Positions 26,078-35,746 are shown, numbered from the stretch's first letter. The stretch: 64,000 nt of DNA from Bacteroidales bacterium (GCA_017632935.1 JAGBQJ010000001.1:124001-188000), one strand, 5' to 3'. Numbers and translations: made by a program. Notes: a model not told the origin generated them from the sequence alone.

Positions 26078-26776
26078 ATGATACTTTGTTTGGAAACGGC
26101 CTCGCCTGTTTGTTCGGTCGCACTCAACTCGTCTTGTTGCACCTTGGCAATGCGCGAAACTGAGGGACAAAACGCTCATTCCGAGAAGATTACCAACTTC
26201 ATCCGTGAGGTGATGGAAGAGGCCAAAATCGACTATCCGAAGCTGGATGCCGTGGCAGTGAGTAAAGGCCCAGGCTCCTACACGGGGCTGCGCATCGGGG
26301 TGAGCACCGCCAAGGGCATCTGCTATGCCGCCGACCTTCCGCTCATGGCCATCGACACGCTTGAAGCCATGGCTCACGGCATGAAAGAGAAACTGGGCGC
26401 CCAGCTTGGTCCCGACGACCTACTCATCCCTATGATTGACGCAAGAAGAATGGAAGTTTATGCTTCCGTTTTCGATGCCAACTTACAGAGAATCAACGAG
26501 ACAGCCGCCATGGTCATTGATGAGCATTCCTTTGACGAACTCGGCAAAAACCATCGTCTCTGGCTTTTCGGTGATGGTGCACCAAAACTAAGTAAACTTT
26601 TTGAAAACCAAACGAATATCAACATTGTTGACGGCTTCAAGCCCTCGGCGGCGTTTATGAAGATCTTGGCAGAACAGGCTTTGCAGCAACAGCAGTTTGT
26701 CGATGTGGCCTATTTTGAACCGTTTTATTTGAAGGATTTCATTGCGGGCAAGCCGCATGTGAAAGGATTAGTTTAG
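26078..26776 (+). CDS. tsaB: tRNA threonylcarbamoyladenosine synthesis protein TsaB
   Basis: A 232-residue ASKHA-fold protein, the non-catalytic partner of TsaD in making t6A37 of ANN-decoding tRNAs. MILCLETASPVCSVAL and SKGPGSYTGLRIGVSTAKG (residues 62-80) are the family signatures, and the protein has the usual length. It is the first plus-strand gene after the polysaccharide block. Its stop is followed at once by 7-base repeats of the GTTTAGA type. Confidence 0.95.
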   Translation: MILCLETASPVCSVALNSSCCTLAMRETEGQNAHSEKITNFIREVMEEAKIDYPKLDAVAVSKGPGSYTGLRIGVSTAKGICYAADLPLMAIDTLEAMAHGMKEKLGAQLGPDDLLIPMIDARRMEVYASVFDANLQRINETAAMVIDEHSFDELGKNHRLWLFGDGAPKLSKLFENQTNINIVDGFKPSAAFMKILAEQALQQQQFVDVAYFEPFYLKDFIAGKPHVKGLV

Positions 26777-26847
26777 AGTTGAGAGTGTAGAGTTTAGAGT
26801 AGTTGATAGTTGAGAGTAGAAAGTATAAAGTTGAAAGTTAGGAGTTG
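26767..26847. repeat. degenerate 7-base repeat array after tsaB
   Basis: GTTTAGA, GTTGAGA, GTGTAGA, GTTGATA, GTAGAAA and GTTGAAA units run for about 80 bases from the end of tsaB. This is the same unit type as the arrays around the four-helix gene at 11 kb. No pairing arm is obvious here. Confidence 0.65.
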
Positions 26848-26903
26848 TTCCGCTCATGTCATCCCAGCAGAGGTTGTGCGAAAGAGGGGATCTATGAGCG
26901 GAA
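26848..26903. repeat. hairpin with conserved core and private stem, copy E
   Basis: TTCCGCTCAT pairs perfectly with ATGAGCGGAA; the core is GTCATCCC...GGGATCT. It lies between tsaB and the M28 peptidase gene, after the 7-base array. Confidence 0.8.
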
Positions 26904-26929
26904 ATGGTAGGAGTTAAAAGTTTAGAATT

Positions 26930-28153
26930 ATGAAAAGATTTGTGTTTATCGTATTGCTTTTGGCAGGAGGTCTTGTCGTCAAGGCACAGGCACCACATCT
27001 CTTTGAGCATACCTATCCCGTGATTGAGAATGAGAATCCCGAGATTCGTGCATTAATGGATTCCGTTTCCATTGACAGCATCGTGGCCAACATCCAGCAT
27101 CTCTCCTCTTATCACAACCGCCGCTGCGACAGCCGTTATATCTGGGAGGTACAAGACTGGTTGACAAGTCGTTATCAAGGTTTTGGCGTTGACACGGTCT
27201 TGTTACACGACTTCAAGATTCATAAGGAGGGTTTCCCGGAAGAAACTGCAGACAACGTCCTCGCCGTACAATGGGGCACCAAAAGCCCAGAAGAGTTCGT
27301 CATCTGCGGAGCCCACTACGACTCATGGAACGACGACGGCACCGACCCTGACACCATACACTCGCCAGGTGCCGACGACAACGCTTCGGGCGTGGCAGGT
27401 ATTCTCGAAACCGCTAGGATACTAAGCCATTACAGTTTCGACCGTACCATTATCTACGGCAACTGGTGCGCCGAAGAAATTGGTCTCGTGGGCAGTGCCG
27501 CATACGCCGCCGACTGTGCCGCACAACTGATGGATATCGTGGGCTATTTCAACCTCGACATGACGGGCTACCTTGAAGAGGGCACCGACATCCACGTCCA
27601 TCTCATGTACACCACTCAGGACTCGATCATCGCCAAGTATGTCTACAATTTCAGTCACGTCTACTTTCCCGAAATGCCCATCCGACAGAACTGGCTGGCC
27701 TGGGGCGACAGCGACTATTCCTCCTTCAACCGCAACGGCTATCCCGCCGTGCATCCCTTCGAGGATGTACATGCCAGCTCGCCTTATATCCACACACGCA
27801 ACGATGTCTTAGGCTTGAGTGTCAACAACTTGGAGCAATCCAAACGCTTCACGGAGCTTAACTTAGGCTTGGTGGCAACTTTGGCGGGCATCAACCATGA
27901 GGGCATCGCTGAAACTGAAGCTATCAACGTAGCCTTGTTTCCTAATCCAACACGTGAATCCGTCACCATCCTTGCCGATGACAACATGCTGAATGTCAGC
28001 GTCTACAATCTTTTTGGACAACAAATCACAATAAAAGACTTGGATAAAGCAAGCCAATGCACGCTTAACACAAGCGACTTTGCTTCAGGTATTTATGTGG
28101 TGAAAATCAAGACAGAAAACGGATTGATTGCCAAACGATTAATCATCAACTAA
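26930..28153 (+). CDS. secreted M28-family metallopeptidase with T9SS sorting domain
   Basis: A 407-residue secreted aminopeptidase-like enzyme. A signal peptide covers residues 1-20 (cleavage after VVKAQ). The two-zinc site is visible: H129 in CGAHYDSW, D149 in PGADDNASG, E182/E183 in WCAEEIGLVG, D210 in FNLDMTG, and a histidine in YIHTRND near 287. The last 75 residues (LFPNPTRESVTI... GIYVVKIKTENG... KRLIIN) are a type A C-terminal sorting domain for type IX secretion, so the protein is exported across the outer membrane. Its 3' end overlaps the convergent DUF748 gene by 15 bases. Confidence 0.92.
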   Translation: MKRFVFIVLLLAGGLVVKAQAPHLFEHTYPVIENENPEIRALMDSVSIDSIVANIQHLSSYHNRRCDSRYIWEVQDWLTSRYQGFGVDTVLLHDFKIHKEGFPEETADNVLAVQWGTKSPEEFVICGAHYDSWNDDGTDPDTIHSPGADDNASGVAGILETARILSHYSFDRTIIYGNWCAEEIGLVGSAAYAADCAAQLMDIVGYFNLDMTGYLEEGTDIHVHLMYTTQDSIIAKYVYNFSHVYFPEMPIRQNWLAWGDSDYSSFNRNGYPAVHPFEDVHASSPYIHTRNDVLGLSVNNLEQSKRFTELNLGLVATLAGINHEGIAETEAINVALFPNPTRESVTILADDNMLNVSVYNLFGQQITIKDLDKASQCTLNTSDFASGIYVVKIKTENGLIAKRLIIN

Positions 28154-30391
28154 CCTGCCTTCCATTTCCTCTTCGGTGACGATATGCAACTCATATCTTG
28201 TCTCCTTTTTGTAGGTTTCCAAAGAGGCCTCGTCCAGCTTCGTCACCGAAACCTGTTTGCTCGGCAATCCTTTGACATTCAACAGATAATTGGATAACAA
28301 GGCATTTCTTCTGTCCATCAAACGCAATATGATATCCTTTGAATTTTCGTGATATTCGGCGTAGGCTACCGAGGCGACATCTTTCTTCGACGACAGCTTC
28401 TCCTTCTCAGAAAACTGCACGGCATAGTCACACAAACCCTTGTCGTTCAATTTAATGGATTGAATGGCTTCGTTGGTGAGGAAGTCGATGCCCTTGGGGT
28501 CCATTTCAGGATGTTGCGAGAGGTAATAGTCGCGCTGTAACTGCATGTTACACAGGCGTTGAAGCGTCTCCTCATAGTTCACCCGTTGCTCAAACACGAC
28601 GGACAGATTGGGCTGGGCGCTCATGGTGGAGGCCACATCGTCAAGCATCACGTATTCATCGGCGGAGAAATCAGGATGCAGCAGGTCGAAAGGTATGTAT
28701 TGGATGTCGTCGTCGGCAAAGAGACGGAACGGCGTGGTCACCACCTTGACCAGCAGCTTGCCGAGTACCTTCAGCAATGCCTTGCGGTAAGAAAACTGCG
28801 GGTCGTTGAGATTGCCCGAAACAGGCAGGTCGATGCTGACGTTGTGGTCTTTGTCGGTGAGCAGATAAAGCCCCAGCTTCAACGGAATCTTGGGATATTG
28901 CGGCTCAAAACCTTTCATCTTTTTGCCCACAGAAGGAGAGGCCAACTGCAACTTGTTGATTCCCTCAAGGTTGCCGTTGACAATCTTGTTTTGACTGCGG
29001 AAAGATAACGTGCCGTCTTCGAGCGGATAGCCGAACATCTGCTGGACGTAGGGCGAGAAATCGGAGAGTTTCACATTGCTCAGCATCAGCGTGAGGTTAT
29101 GGTTTTCCAAGCCATGTACGTCACCTTGCCATTGCATCCTGAGCCTTCCAACATTGTTGAGCTTGGCCTCCAGATGGACTGCGTTATCGCCCGTCAGCGT
29201 GAAATGATTGGATTTGATGCTGATGTCAGACACCTCATAGATGAAAGGATCCGGCAAGGTATGGTCTTGATACTCAAGGTTGATCTTATCCATTCGAAGC
29301 TCCTTGATGCCAACGACAAGGGTCTTGCGTTCCTGCACCTCCTCGATGGCTGAGGCCACTGTGTCAATGACTTTCTCAAAGACCGTGGTATCCTGATGAT
29401 ACACATGGCCAAGGAAAAGGTCGAAGTTCGTGGTGCTATCCGCATTGACAATATATTCCGTCCGAACGCCAGAAATCGCCAATCTGTCCAAATCCAACAC
29501 GTTCTGATTCAGATTAAAACGCCCGATATCAGTCCAGATGGAGTCGATGTAACCTAATCTATAGCCGTTATTGTCGCATAAGGAAAGGTCGCTCAAGACA
29601 ATGTCGCCCGTCATGTCGAAGTCAAGGATGTGCTCGGTGCGTCCTTCGGCAGAAAGGTCCAAGGAAAGCATGCCTTGCAGCGAGTCCACAGCCAAGGTCT
29701 GTTGCAGATAAGGCTCGATGATATCGATACCTAAATCATTGATTTTTAAGTTGATAAAATACTCTTCCGCATTCTGAGAAAGCCGCAAGTCGGTATGCAG
29801 GGTGGCACTGTCGGCAAGGCAGAGGTCAAGGCCGACGCTAGTCTTCATGTCCGACAAGTCGACAAAGGGCACATGGATGGCAATGTCGCGTAAATTAAAT
29901 TCGCTCCCGATGTCCAAATCGGTGTAGCGCAAATAACTCTTCTCGATGGCGATGTCATTGAAAATCAATCCAAAATCGGATGGCTCGGAAGGCTCTTGGG
30001 GTTCATCGGAAGCGAAATGCCGCACCATGCTGTCGAAGTTAAACCAAGTGCGGTCCTGCTGAATATTGACCTTCAGTCCCGAAAGCAGGGCGTGTTTCAC
30101 CCAAAGCTGGTTGTCAAACAAATCCCAAACTTTGATGCGTGTATCGAAATGGTCAAAACTCACGAAAGAGGTTTTTGCATCGTCCTCGTACAGTGTCACA
30201 TCCTCAATCTTCACCGTTCCCGAAAGCGCGTTGATCCATAGTTTCCCGATGGTCAACTCACGGCCAATCAGTTCCTTGTCGTGCTTTTCGAGATACCACT
30301 TCGTGATCGGGCCGGCACAAACTATCGCCAAAAGGAGCAATACAACAATAACTCCAACGACAATGAGTGATATTTTGACCGCTTTTTTCAT
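28139..30391 (-). CDS. AsmA-like envelope protein, DUF748 domain
   Basis: A 750-residue protein with one N-terminal membrane anchor (residues about 6-27) and a long beta-rich periplasmic body. Early segments GRELTIGKLWINALSGTVKI and WVKHALLSGLKVNIQQD are typical of DUF748/AsmA-type repeats. AsmA-like proteins are thought to form groove-shaped bridges for lipid movement to the outer membrane; for DUF748 that is extrapolation. It is followed closely upstream by gltX with a 1-base gap, so both are probably one transcript. It overlaps the M28 gene tail-to-tail. Confidence 0.85.
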   Translation of the reverse strand: MKKAVKISLIVVGVIVVLLLLAIVCAGPITKWYLEKHDKELIGRELTIGKLWINALSGTVKIEDVTLYEDDAKTSFVSFDHFDTRIKVWDLFDNQLWVKHALLSGLKVNIQQDRTWFNFDSMVRHFASDEPQEPSEPSDFGLIFNDIAIEKSYLRYTDLDIGSEFNLRDIAIHVPFVDLSDMKTSVGLDLCLADSATLHTDLRLSQNAEEYFINLKINDLGIDIIEPYLQQTLAVDSLQGMLSLDLSAEGRTEHILDFDMTGDIVLSDLSLCDNNGYRLGYIDSIWTDIGRFNLNQNVLDLDRLAISGVRTEYIVNADSTTNFDLFLGHVYHQDTTVFEKVIDTVASAIEEVQERKTLVVGIKELRMDKINLEYQDHTLPDPFIYEVSDISIKSNHFTLTGDNAVHLEAKLNNVGRLRMQWQGDVHGLENHNLTLMLSNVKLSDFSPYVQQMFGYPLEDGTLSFRSQNKIVNGNLEGINKLQLASPSVGKKMKGFEPQYPKIPLKLGLYLLTDKDHNVSIDLPVSGNLNDPQFSYRKALLKVLGKLLVKVVTTPFRLFADDDIQYIPFDLLHPDFSADEYVMLDDVASTMSAQPNLSVVFEQRVNYEETLQRLCNMQLQRDYYLSQHPEMDPKGIDFLTNEAIQSIKLNDKGLCDYAVQFSEKEKLSSKKDVASVAYAEYHENSKDIILRLMDRRNALLSNYLLNVKGLPSKQVSVTKLDEASLETYKKETRYELHIVTEEEMEGRLVDD

Positions 30392-30392
30392 T

Positions 30393-31910
30393 TTAACCCA
30401 AGACTTTCACGCCGGCATCGATGCGCTTGAGGGTCTCTTCCTTACCCAAGAGTTCAAGTATTTCACCGATGTGCGGGCCCTTGCCGGCACCTACTACCAT
30501 CAGGCGGAGACCATTCATCACAAGGCCCATGTTCAGCTCGTTGCCAGTAATCCAGTTGTTCAAGGTCTCATCAATATTGGCCAAACTGAAAGGCTCGATG
30601 CCTTTGATGACCTCCTTCACCTTGAGCATGGTCTCGGCGCTGTTTTCCTTCCAGCGTTTCTTCACGGTCACGGGGTCGTATTCCGTCGGGGCTTCGAAGA
30701 AGAAGAAACTCTGGTCCCAGATTTCTTTCACGAAGTTGACCCTATCTTTCACCAAGCCAGCGACTTTCACGGCGAAGTCGAGCGGGGCGTCAATACCCTT
30801 TTCGGTCTTCAGCCATTCCTGATAGTCCTTGCCGACTTCCTCGTTGGACTTGCGCATGAGCCACTCGTGGTTGAACCACTTGGTCTTCTCCACGTTGAAC
30901 TTGGCGCCGCTCTTGCTGCAACGCTCCAAGGAGAAGGCCTGGATGAGCTCGTCCATGGTGAAGATCTCCTGCTCGGTACCAGGATTCCAACCCAACAAAG
31001 CCAACATGTTGATGAAGGCCTCGGGGTAGTAACCCGACTGTTTGTAGCCCATGGCGGTGTCACCGGTCTTCGGGTCAACCCAGTACATCGGGAAGACAGG
31101 GAATCCGAGGCGGTCGCCGTCGCGCTTGCTGAGTTTGCCGTTGCCGTCGGGTTTGAGCAGCAGGGGCAGGTGGGCAAACTGCGGTGCCTCCCAACCGAAG
31201 GCTTCATAAAGCATGACGTGGAGCGGCATGGAAGGCAGCCATTCCTCGCCACGGATGACGTGGCTGATCTGCATCAGGTGGTCGTCGACGATGTTGGCCA
31301 GATGGTAGGTCGGCATGCCGTCGCTCTTGAACAAGACCTTATCGTCCAAGGTGTTGGTCTGCACCTTCACCTCGCCGCGGATGAGGTCGTGCATGACAAT
31401 CTCACGGTCTTCAGGAATCATGAAACGCACCGTATAAGGCGTGCCATCAGCCATGAGTTTGTCGACCTCTTCCTTGCTCATCGTCAAGCTGTTACGCAAG
31501 TGCTTACGACTCTGGCAGTTGTAGATGAAGGTCTGCTTGTTGGCTTCGGCCTCCTTGCGGTATTGGTCGAGTTCCTCGGCCGTGTCGAAAGCGATGTAGG
31601 CGCAGCCTTTGGCCAGCAGCTCGTCGCTGTATTGTTTATAGAGGTGTTTGCGGTTGCTCTGCTTGTAGGGACCGTACTCGCCGCCCACGTAGTCGCTCTC
31701 ATCGAACTTGATGCCGCACCAGTCCAAAGACTCCACGATGTACTGCTCGGCACCCGGCACGAAGCGGGTTTGGTCGGTGTCCTCGATGCGGAGGATCATT
31801 TTGCCACCGTTCTTCTTGGCAAACAGGTAGTTATATAATGCTGTACGCACGCCCCCGATGTGCAAAGGGCCCGTCGGGCTGGGGGCAAATCTTACTCTGA
31901 CTTCTTTCAT
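30393..31910 (-). CDS. gltX: glutamyl-tRNA synthetase
   Basis: A 505-residue class I synthetase charging tRNA-Glu. The HIGH motif is in [18 protein letters not shown] near residues 10-27 and the KMSKS counterpart is [10 protein letters not shown] near residue 260. I use the ATG at 31910, which begins [12 protein letters not shown] as in homologues; a TTG 12 bases earlier is in frame but unsupported. A -7 box lies at 31933-31940, giving a short leader. The downstream DUF748 gene follows after 1 base. Confidence 0.97.
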   Translation of the reverse strand: MKEVRVRFAPSPTGPLHIGGVRTALYNYLFAKKNGGKMILRIEDTDQTRFVPGAEQYIVESLDWCGIKFDESDYVGGEYGPYKQSNRKHLYKQYSDELLAKGCAYIAFDTAEELDQYRKEAEANKQTFIYNCQSRKHLRNSLTMSKEEVDKLMADGTPYTVRFMIPEDREIVMHDLIRGEVKVQTNTLDDKVLFKSDGMPTYHLANIVDDHLMQISHVIRGEEWLPSMPLHVMLYEAFGWEAPQFAHLPLLLKPDGNGKLSKRDGDRLGFPVFPMYWVDPKTGDTAMGYKQSGYYPEAFINMLALLGWNPGTEQEIFTMDELIQAFSLERCSKSGAKFNVEKTKWFNHEWLMRKSNEEVGKDYQEWLKTEKGIDAPLDFAVKVAGLVKDRVNFVKEIWDQSFFFFEAPTEYDPVTVKKRWKENSAETMLKVKEVIKGIEPFSLANIDETLNNWITGNELNMGLVMNGLRLMVVGAGKGPHIGEILELLGKEETLKRIDAGVKVLG

Positions 31911-31932
31911 GATGGATTTCAAATTGAGGTTG

Positions 31933-31940
31933 CAAAAATA
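31933..31940 (-). promoter_or_regulatory. -7 box (TATTTTTG) for gltX
   Basis: A perfect TAnnTTTG on the minus strand 23 bases before the gltX start; it shares the divergent spacer with the rlmL-like promoter. Confidence 0.65.
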
Positions 31941-31982
31941 ATCAATTCAAAGATTCAAGATTCAAAGATTCAACATTATTCC

Positions 31983-31990
31983 TATTTTTG
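31983..31990 (+). promoter_or_regulatory. -7 box (TATTTTTG) for the THUMP methyltransferase
   Basis: A perfect TAnnTTTG 18 bases before the ATG at 32008. Confidence 0.65.
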
Positions 31991-32007
31991 CACAAAATTT
32001 CACCCCC

Positions 32008-33177
32008 ATGGAAGAACATTACCAGTTGATTACCAAAACTGCCGCCGGACTCGAGGACGTGCTGGCCGCCGAAATCAAGGCCTTGGGTGCGAAGAATGTG
32101 CGCTGCATGCATCGCGCCGTGCTTTGCGAAGGCAACAAGGAGTTGATGTACCGCATTAATTATGAGGTGCGCACGGCCCTCAAGGTGCTGAAGCCTTTCA
32201 AGAACTTCTTCGCCAAGAACCCCGATGACCTTTATAATAAGGTGAAGGAGATCAATTGGTGTGAGCTGCTGCGCACCGACCAGACCTTCTGCATCGATGC
32301 CGTGACGAGCGGGCGTTTCTTCACCCATTCGCAATATGCCGCCCTGACTGTGAAGGATGCCATTGTCGACCAGTTCCGCGATGTCTACGGTATCCGCCCC
32401 AACATTAACACCTTGAACCCCGACCTGCGCATCAACCTGCACATCCGCGAGGACAAGGTGACGCTGCTCTTCGACAGCTCGGGCGAATCGTTGCACCACC
32501 GCGGCTACCGCAAGCAAGTCGACAAGGCCCCGATGAACGAGGTGTTGGCGGCAGGTCTCATCCAACTCACGGGTTGGAAGGCCGACTGCAACTTCCTCGA
32601 CTGCATGTGCGGTTCGGGCACCCTGCCCATCGAGGCGGCCATGTATGCCATGAAGATCCCGCCGGGCTACTACCGCAAGCAATGGGGCTTTATGAAATGG
32701 GACGACTATGATGCCGAGCTCTGGCAACGCATCCGCCAAGAAGCCGATGACAAAATCTGCGATTTCGAATACGAGATTTGGGCCTCCGACCGCTCGCCCA
32801 AGGCCGTGGCCATCGCCGAGGGCAACCTTAACTATGCCCATCTGCAGCACGACATCCAGCTGATGAAAAAGGACATGCACGACCTCACCCCACCCGAAGG
32901 CGGTGGCATTATGATCATCAACCCACCCTACGGCGACCGTCTGGAGGAAGACGACATCGACAACTTATACGAAGAGATCGGCCACACGCTGAAGCACAAC
33001 TTCCAAGGCTTCCAGTGCTGGCTTATCACCGACGACGCCGTGGCCCTGCGCCATGTCGGACTCAAGCCCACGGCGAAGATCCCTGTCTGGAACGGCCCGT
33101 TGGAGTGCCGTTTCGTCAGGTTTGATATTTTTGAGGGATCCTTGAAGGACAAGAAGGCTAGGGAGGCGGAATCTTAA
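32008..33177 (+). CDS. rlmL: THUMP-domain 23S rRNA/tRNA guanine-N2 methyltransferase, RlmL type
   Basis: A 389-residue RNA methyltransferase. Residues 1-160 form an N-terminal THUMP-type RNA-binding region, and the catalytic Rossmann domain carries motif I DCMCGSGTLPIEAAM and motif IV NPPYGDRL, the arrangement of base N2-guanine methyltransferases. It resembles the N-terminal half of E. coli RlmL (m2G2445) and YpsC proteins; the exact RNA position is inferred. A strong bidirectional hairpin starts at the base after its stop. Confidence 0.9.
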   Translation: MEEHYQLITKTAAGLEDVLAAEIKALGAKNVRCMHRAVLCEGNKELMYRINYEVRTALKVLKPFKNFFAKNPDDLYNKVKEINWCELLRTDQTFCIDAVTSGRFFTHSQYAALTVKDAIVDQFRDVYGIRPNINTLNPDLRINLHIREDKVTLLFDSSGESLHHRGYRKQVDKAPMNEVLAAGLIQLTGWKADCNFLDCMCGSGTLPIEAAMYAMKIPPGYYRKQWGFMKWDDYDAELWQRIRQEADDKICDFEYEIWASDRSPKAVAIAEGNLNYAHLQHDIQLMKKDMHDLTPPEGGGIMIINPPYGDRLEEDDIDNLYEEIGHTLKHNFQGFQCWLITDDAVALRHVGLKPTAKIPVWNGPLECRFVRFDIFEGSLKDKKAREAES

Positions 33178-33266
33178 CGTCATTGCGAGCAAAGCGAAGC
33201 AATCCAGAGGGTAAACTTAATAGTCCACTCCCCTGGATTGCTTCGTCGTACCTCCTCGCAATGACG
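33178..33266. repeat. palindromic element (CATTGCGAGC...GCTCGCAATG type) between convergent genes
   Basis: CGTCATTGCGAG and AGCGAAGCAATCCAG on the left pair with CTGGATTGCTTCG and CTCGCAATGACG on the right. This is a widespread kind of intergenic bacterial palindrome. It fills the gap between the rlmL stop and the pth stop and may end both transcripts. Half-copies of its right arm occur near 33911-33945 and 45967-46000. Confidence 0.85.
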
Positions 33267-33274
33267 GGAAAGTA

Positions 33275-33904
33275 TCACTTCTTATTAAATTGATTCATCG
33301 TCCGATCTGCCCCTTGTGTAACAAAGCTCTTGATGATTTCCACAGCCTCGTTGCATTTCTCGTCAACAATAGGCTCTTCCGAGGCTTTCCATTGCCCCAA
33401 GACGAAATCCACCTGACGGCCGCGCGGGAAGTCGTCCCCCAATCCGAAACGTAGCCGACAGAACACATTGGTGCCTAACTTCTCGATAATGTCGGTCAGG
33501 CCATTATGGCCACCATCGGCACCCTGTTTGCGAAGGCGAAGCGTGCCCAGAGGTAAGGCTATGTCATCGTTGACGACCAAGAGGTTTTCCATTGGAATCT
33601 TCTCTTGTTGCAGCCAATATTTCACTGCCTTGCCGCTCAGGTTCATGTAGGTCGTCGGCTTGATGACAAGCAGGGTCTTGCCCTTGTATTTCAGCTCTAC
33701 GGTCTGGGCAAGACGACCCGTGGTGAAGGAGCCTTCGAGGTCCTTCGCCAGGCGGTCGGCAATCTTGAAGCCGATGTTATGGCGCGTGTTGTCGTACTCG
33801 GCACCTATATTTCCCAAACAGGCAATCAGGTATTTCATTTCGATGGGTTGGTCTTGCTTTTCTTTATGGAAAAGACGCGCAAAGATACTATTAATAAATG
33901 ACAT
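33275..33904 (-). CDS. pth: peptidyl-tRNA hydrolase
   Basis: A 209-residue enzyme releasing tRNA from prematurely dropped peptidyl-tRNA. The asparagine of CLGNIG, the catalytic histidine of NTRHNIGF, and the aspartate of VVNDDIALP are all present, with GGHNGL downstream. The first 22 residues (MSFINSIFARLFHKEK...) form the short amphipathic extension known in some Bacteroidota homologues; the compact form would start at 33838 (MKYLIACLGN). A TATCTTTG box at 33880-33887 lies inside the extension and could drive that shorter form, so the start is uncertain. Confidence 0.93.
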   Translation of the reverse strand: MSFINSIFARLFHKEKQDQPIEMKYLIACLGNIGAEYDNTRHNIGFKIADRLAKDLEGSFTTGRLAQTVELKYKGKTLLVIKPTTYMNLSGKAVKYWLQQEKIPMENLLVVNDDIALPLGTLRLRKQGADGGHNGLTDIIEKLGTNVFCRLRFGLGDDFPRGRQVDFVLGQWKASEEPIVDEKCNEAVEIIKSFVTQGADRTMNQFNKK

Positions 33905-33910
33905 AAAGAA

Positions 33911-33978
33911 TCGTTTTCTGGATCGCTTCGTGCCTCGCGATGACGCAAAGCGGCAACTGCTAACTGAACAACTGCAAA
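33911..33978. repeat. half-copy of the CATTGCGAG palindrome plus AACTG units
   Basis: CTGGATCGCTTCGTGCCTCGCGATGACGC resembles the right arm of the element at 33178-33266; it is followed by AACTGCTAACTGAACAACTGC units spaced 7-8 bases. The same combination occurs at 45967-46046. Confidence 0.6.
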
Positions 33979-33990
33979 CTCCAAACTAAA

Positions 33991-34014
33991 ATAGGCCGCC
34001 CGAAGACGGCCTAT
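33991..34014 (-). terminator. rho-independent terminator after rplY
   Basis: ATAGGCCG pairs perfectly with CGGCCTAT around an 8-base loop; on the minus strand the stem is followed by TTTTAGTTTGG. It lies 20 bases past the rplY stop. Confidence 0.75.
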
Positions 34015-34034
34015 TCATATGAATGAATAAAAGA

Positions 34035-34613
34035 TTACTCTTCGGTTTCTTCTTCGGCAACAGCGGCGCCACGGGCAGCGTTGACGGCGAAGATGACGGT
34101 GTAACCGGGGGTGATGGGGGTCACGTTCTCAACGTTGAGGTCCTTCACCTTGATGGCTTCGTTGATGTTCACACCGCTGATGTTGACCTTCACATAGTCC
34201 GGCAGGTCCTTGATCAGGCCGCTGACCTTGACCTTCTTGATACCCATCTTGGGTTTACCACCGCGCATGACACCAGCAGCCGAGCCTTCGAGGGTGATAG
34301 GCAGCGTGACGGTGATGGGCTTGTCTTCCTTCACGATGAGGAAGTCGGCGTGCAACACCTTGTCGGTCACAGGGTGATACTGGATGTCTTGAAGGATGGT
34401 CTTGTAGGTCTTGCCATTCACTTCGAAATCGATGATGTAAGTCTCAGGGGTGAAGAGGATCTTGGTGAAGTTCTTCTCGGCGGTGGCGAAGTGGATCTGC
34501 TCCTCACCGGCACCGTACATGACACAAGGAACCATCTCGGCATTACGCAATGCCTTAGTATCCTTTTTCCCTACGTTCTCGCGAAGAGAACCGCTCAATG
34601 ATACAGTTTTCAT
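34035..34613 (-). CDS. rplY: 50S ribosomal protein L25/general stress protein Ctc
   Basis: A 192-residue two-domain L25 of the CTC type that binds 5S rRNA. The N-terminal domain has SLSGSLRENVGKKDTKALRN and MYGAGEEQIHFA; the C-terminal TL5-like domain has ISGVNINEAIKVKDL. The acidic end EEETEE is typical. It lies next to pth and prs, an arrangement (prs-rplY-pth) conserved in many bacteria. Confidence 0.95.
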   Translation of the reverse strand: MKTVSLSGSLRENVGKKDTKALRNAEMVPCVMYGAGEEQIHFATAEKNFTKILFTPETYIIDFEVNGKTYKTILQDIQYHPVTDKVLHADFLIVKEDKPITVTLPITLEGSAAGVMRGGKPKMGIKKVKVSGLIKDLPDYVKVNISGVNINEAIKVKDLNVENVTPITPGYTVIFAVNAARGAAVAEEETEE

Positions 34614-34663
34614 TGTGTTTGATTGTTTAATTGATTGTTATTTAATTGGTTTATTGTTGTTTT

Positions 34664-34691
34664 GTAGAGACGCGCCATGGCACGTCTCTAC
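34664..34691 (-). terminator. hairpin between prs and rplY
   Basis: GTAGAGACG pairs with CGTCTCTAC around a 10-base loop. It lies 10 bases past the prs stop; on the minus strand AAAACAACAA follows instead of a T run, so it may be an attenuating hairpin or a small repeat. Confidence 0.5.
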
Positions 34692-34701
34692 AGGGTTTTC
34701 G

Positions 34702-35637
34702 TTATCTGAATAATGAACTAATGGATTCGTAGGATTCCACGCGGTGGATGACATCGGCAAACAAGGGTGCTGTGCTGACCACACGGATTTTCTTGGAGGC
34801 GTTGGCGGGCAGCGGGATGGTATCGGTGACCACTACCTCACTGAACACTGAGTTGTCGAGGCGTTCCATCGCGGGACCGCTGCACACGGCGTGGGTGGCG
34901 AAGGCGCGGACGCTCTTGGCGCCATTGTCCATCATCACCTGACCGGCTTTCACAATCGTACCAGCAGTGTCTATGATATCGTCAAGGATGATGACGTTTT
35001 TGTCCTTCACATCGCCAATGAGGGTCATGCTCTCCACCACGTTGGCACGCGCACGTTGTTTGTGACACACAGCCAGGTCGCAACCCAAACGCTTGGCATA
35101 GGCCGAGGCGCGCTTGGAGGCACCCAGGTCAGGAGCGGCAATCAGCAGGTTGTCGATGTTCATCTTCTGGATGTGGTCGATGAAGATGCTGGAAGCATAC
35201 AAGGCATCCATCGGGATATCGAAGAAGCCTTGAATCTGGTCGGCGTGAAGGTCCATCGTGATGATGCGGTCGACATGGGCAGCGGTCAGCATGTTGGCCA
35301 CCAACTTGGAGCCGATGCTCACACGAGGTTGGTCCTTACGGTCTTGACGGGCCCAGCCGAAATAGGGTATCACAGCGATGACCTTGTGTGCCGAGGCACG
35401 CTTAGCCGCATCAATCATCAGCAAAAGTTCCATCAGGTTGTCAGTAGAAGGCATGGTGGACTGCACAATGAACACGTGATGGCCGCGGATGCTTTCTTCG
35501 TATGAAGGCTGGAATTCGCCATCAGAGAAGACAACGACCTGTGACTTACCCAATTTGGTACCGTATGCTTCGGCAATCTTGGTGCCCAATTCCTTGGTGG
35601 CCCTACCGGCGAAAATGGAAACAAATCTTCCTGACAT
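34702..35637 (-). CDS. prs: ribose-phosphate pyrophosphokinase
   Basis: A 311-residue enzyme making PRPP from ribose-5-phosphate and ATP for nucleotide, histidine and tryptophan synthesis. SDGEFQPSYEESIRG, the DLHADQIQGFF divalent-metal segment, and the PRPP-binding loop VIILDDIIDTAGTI are clear. Length is standard. A -7 box lies at 35666-35673, 29 bases before the start. It is divergent from tRNA-Leu. Confidence 0.97.
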   Translation of the reverse strand: MSGRFVSIFAGRATKELGTKIAEAYGTKLGKSQVVVFSDGEFQPSYEESIRGHHVFIVQSTMPSTDNLMELLLMIDAAKRASAHKVIAVIPYFGWARQDRKDQPRVSIGSKLVANMLTAAHVDRIITMDLHADQIQGFFDIPMDALYASSIFIDHIQKMNIDNLLIAAPDLGASKRASAYAKRLGCDLAVCHKQRARANVVESMTLIGDVKDKNVIILDDIIDTAGTIVKAGQVMMDNGAKSVRAFATHAVCSGPAMERLDNSVFSEVVVTDTIPLPANASKKIRVVSTAPLFADVIHRVESYESISSLFR

Positions 35638-35665
35638 TGCTAAGGATATTGTGATTTTCGGGCTG

Positions 35666-35673
35666 CAAAATTA
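35666..35673 (-). promoter_or_regulatory. -7 box (TAATTTTG) for prs
   Basis: TAATTTTG on the minus strand, 29 bases before the prs start codon. Confidence 0.6.
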
Positions 35674-35746
35674 GGGATTTTATCCGTGCGAACAAGACAA
35701 AAACAGAATTTTTTCTCAAGTTGCTTGCGGTGAATGAAAAAAACCG

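Noticed and set aside
30066..31838. Long plus-strand open frame of 590 codons opposite gltX and the DUF748 gene
   Set aside because: It is antisense to a clear gltX and the start of the DUF748 gene, and its composition is a mirror of their codon use; no family features.
33178..33266. Small RNA gene between rlmL and pth
   Set aside because: The hairpin is a common intergenic palindrome type, lacks a promoter box, and partial copies occur elsewhere in the window.
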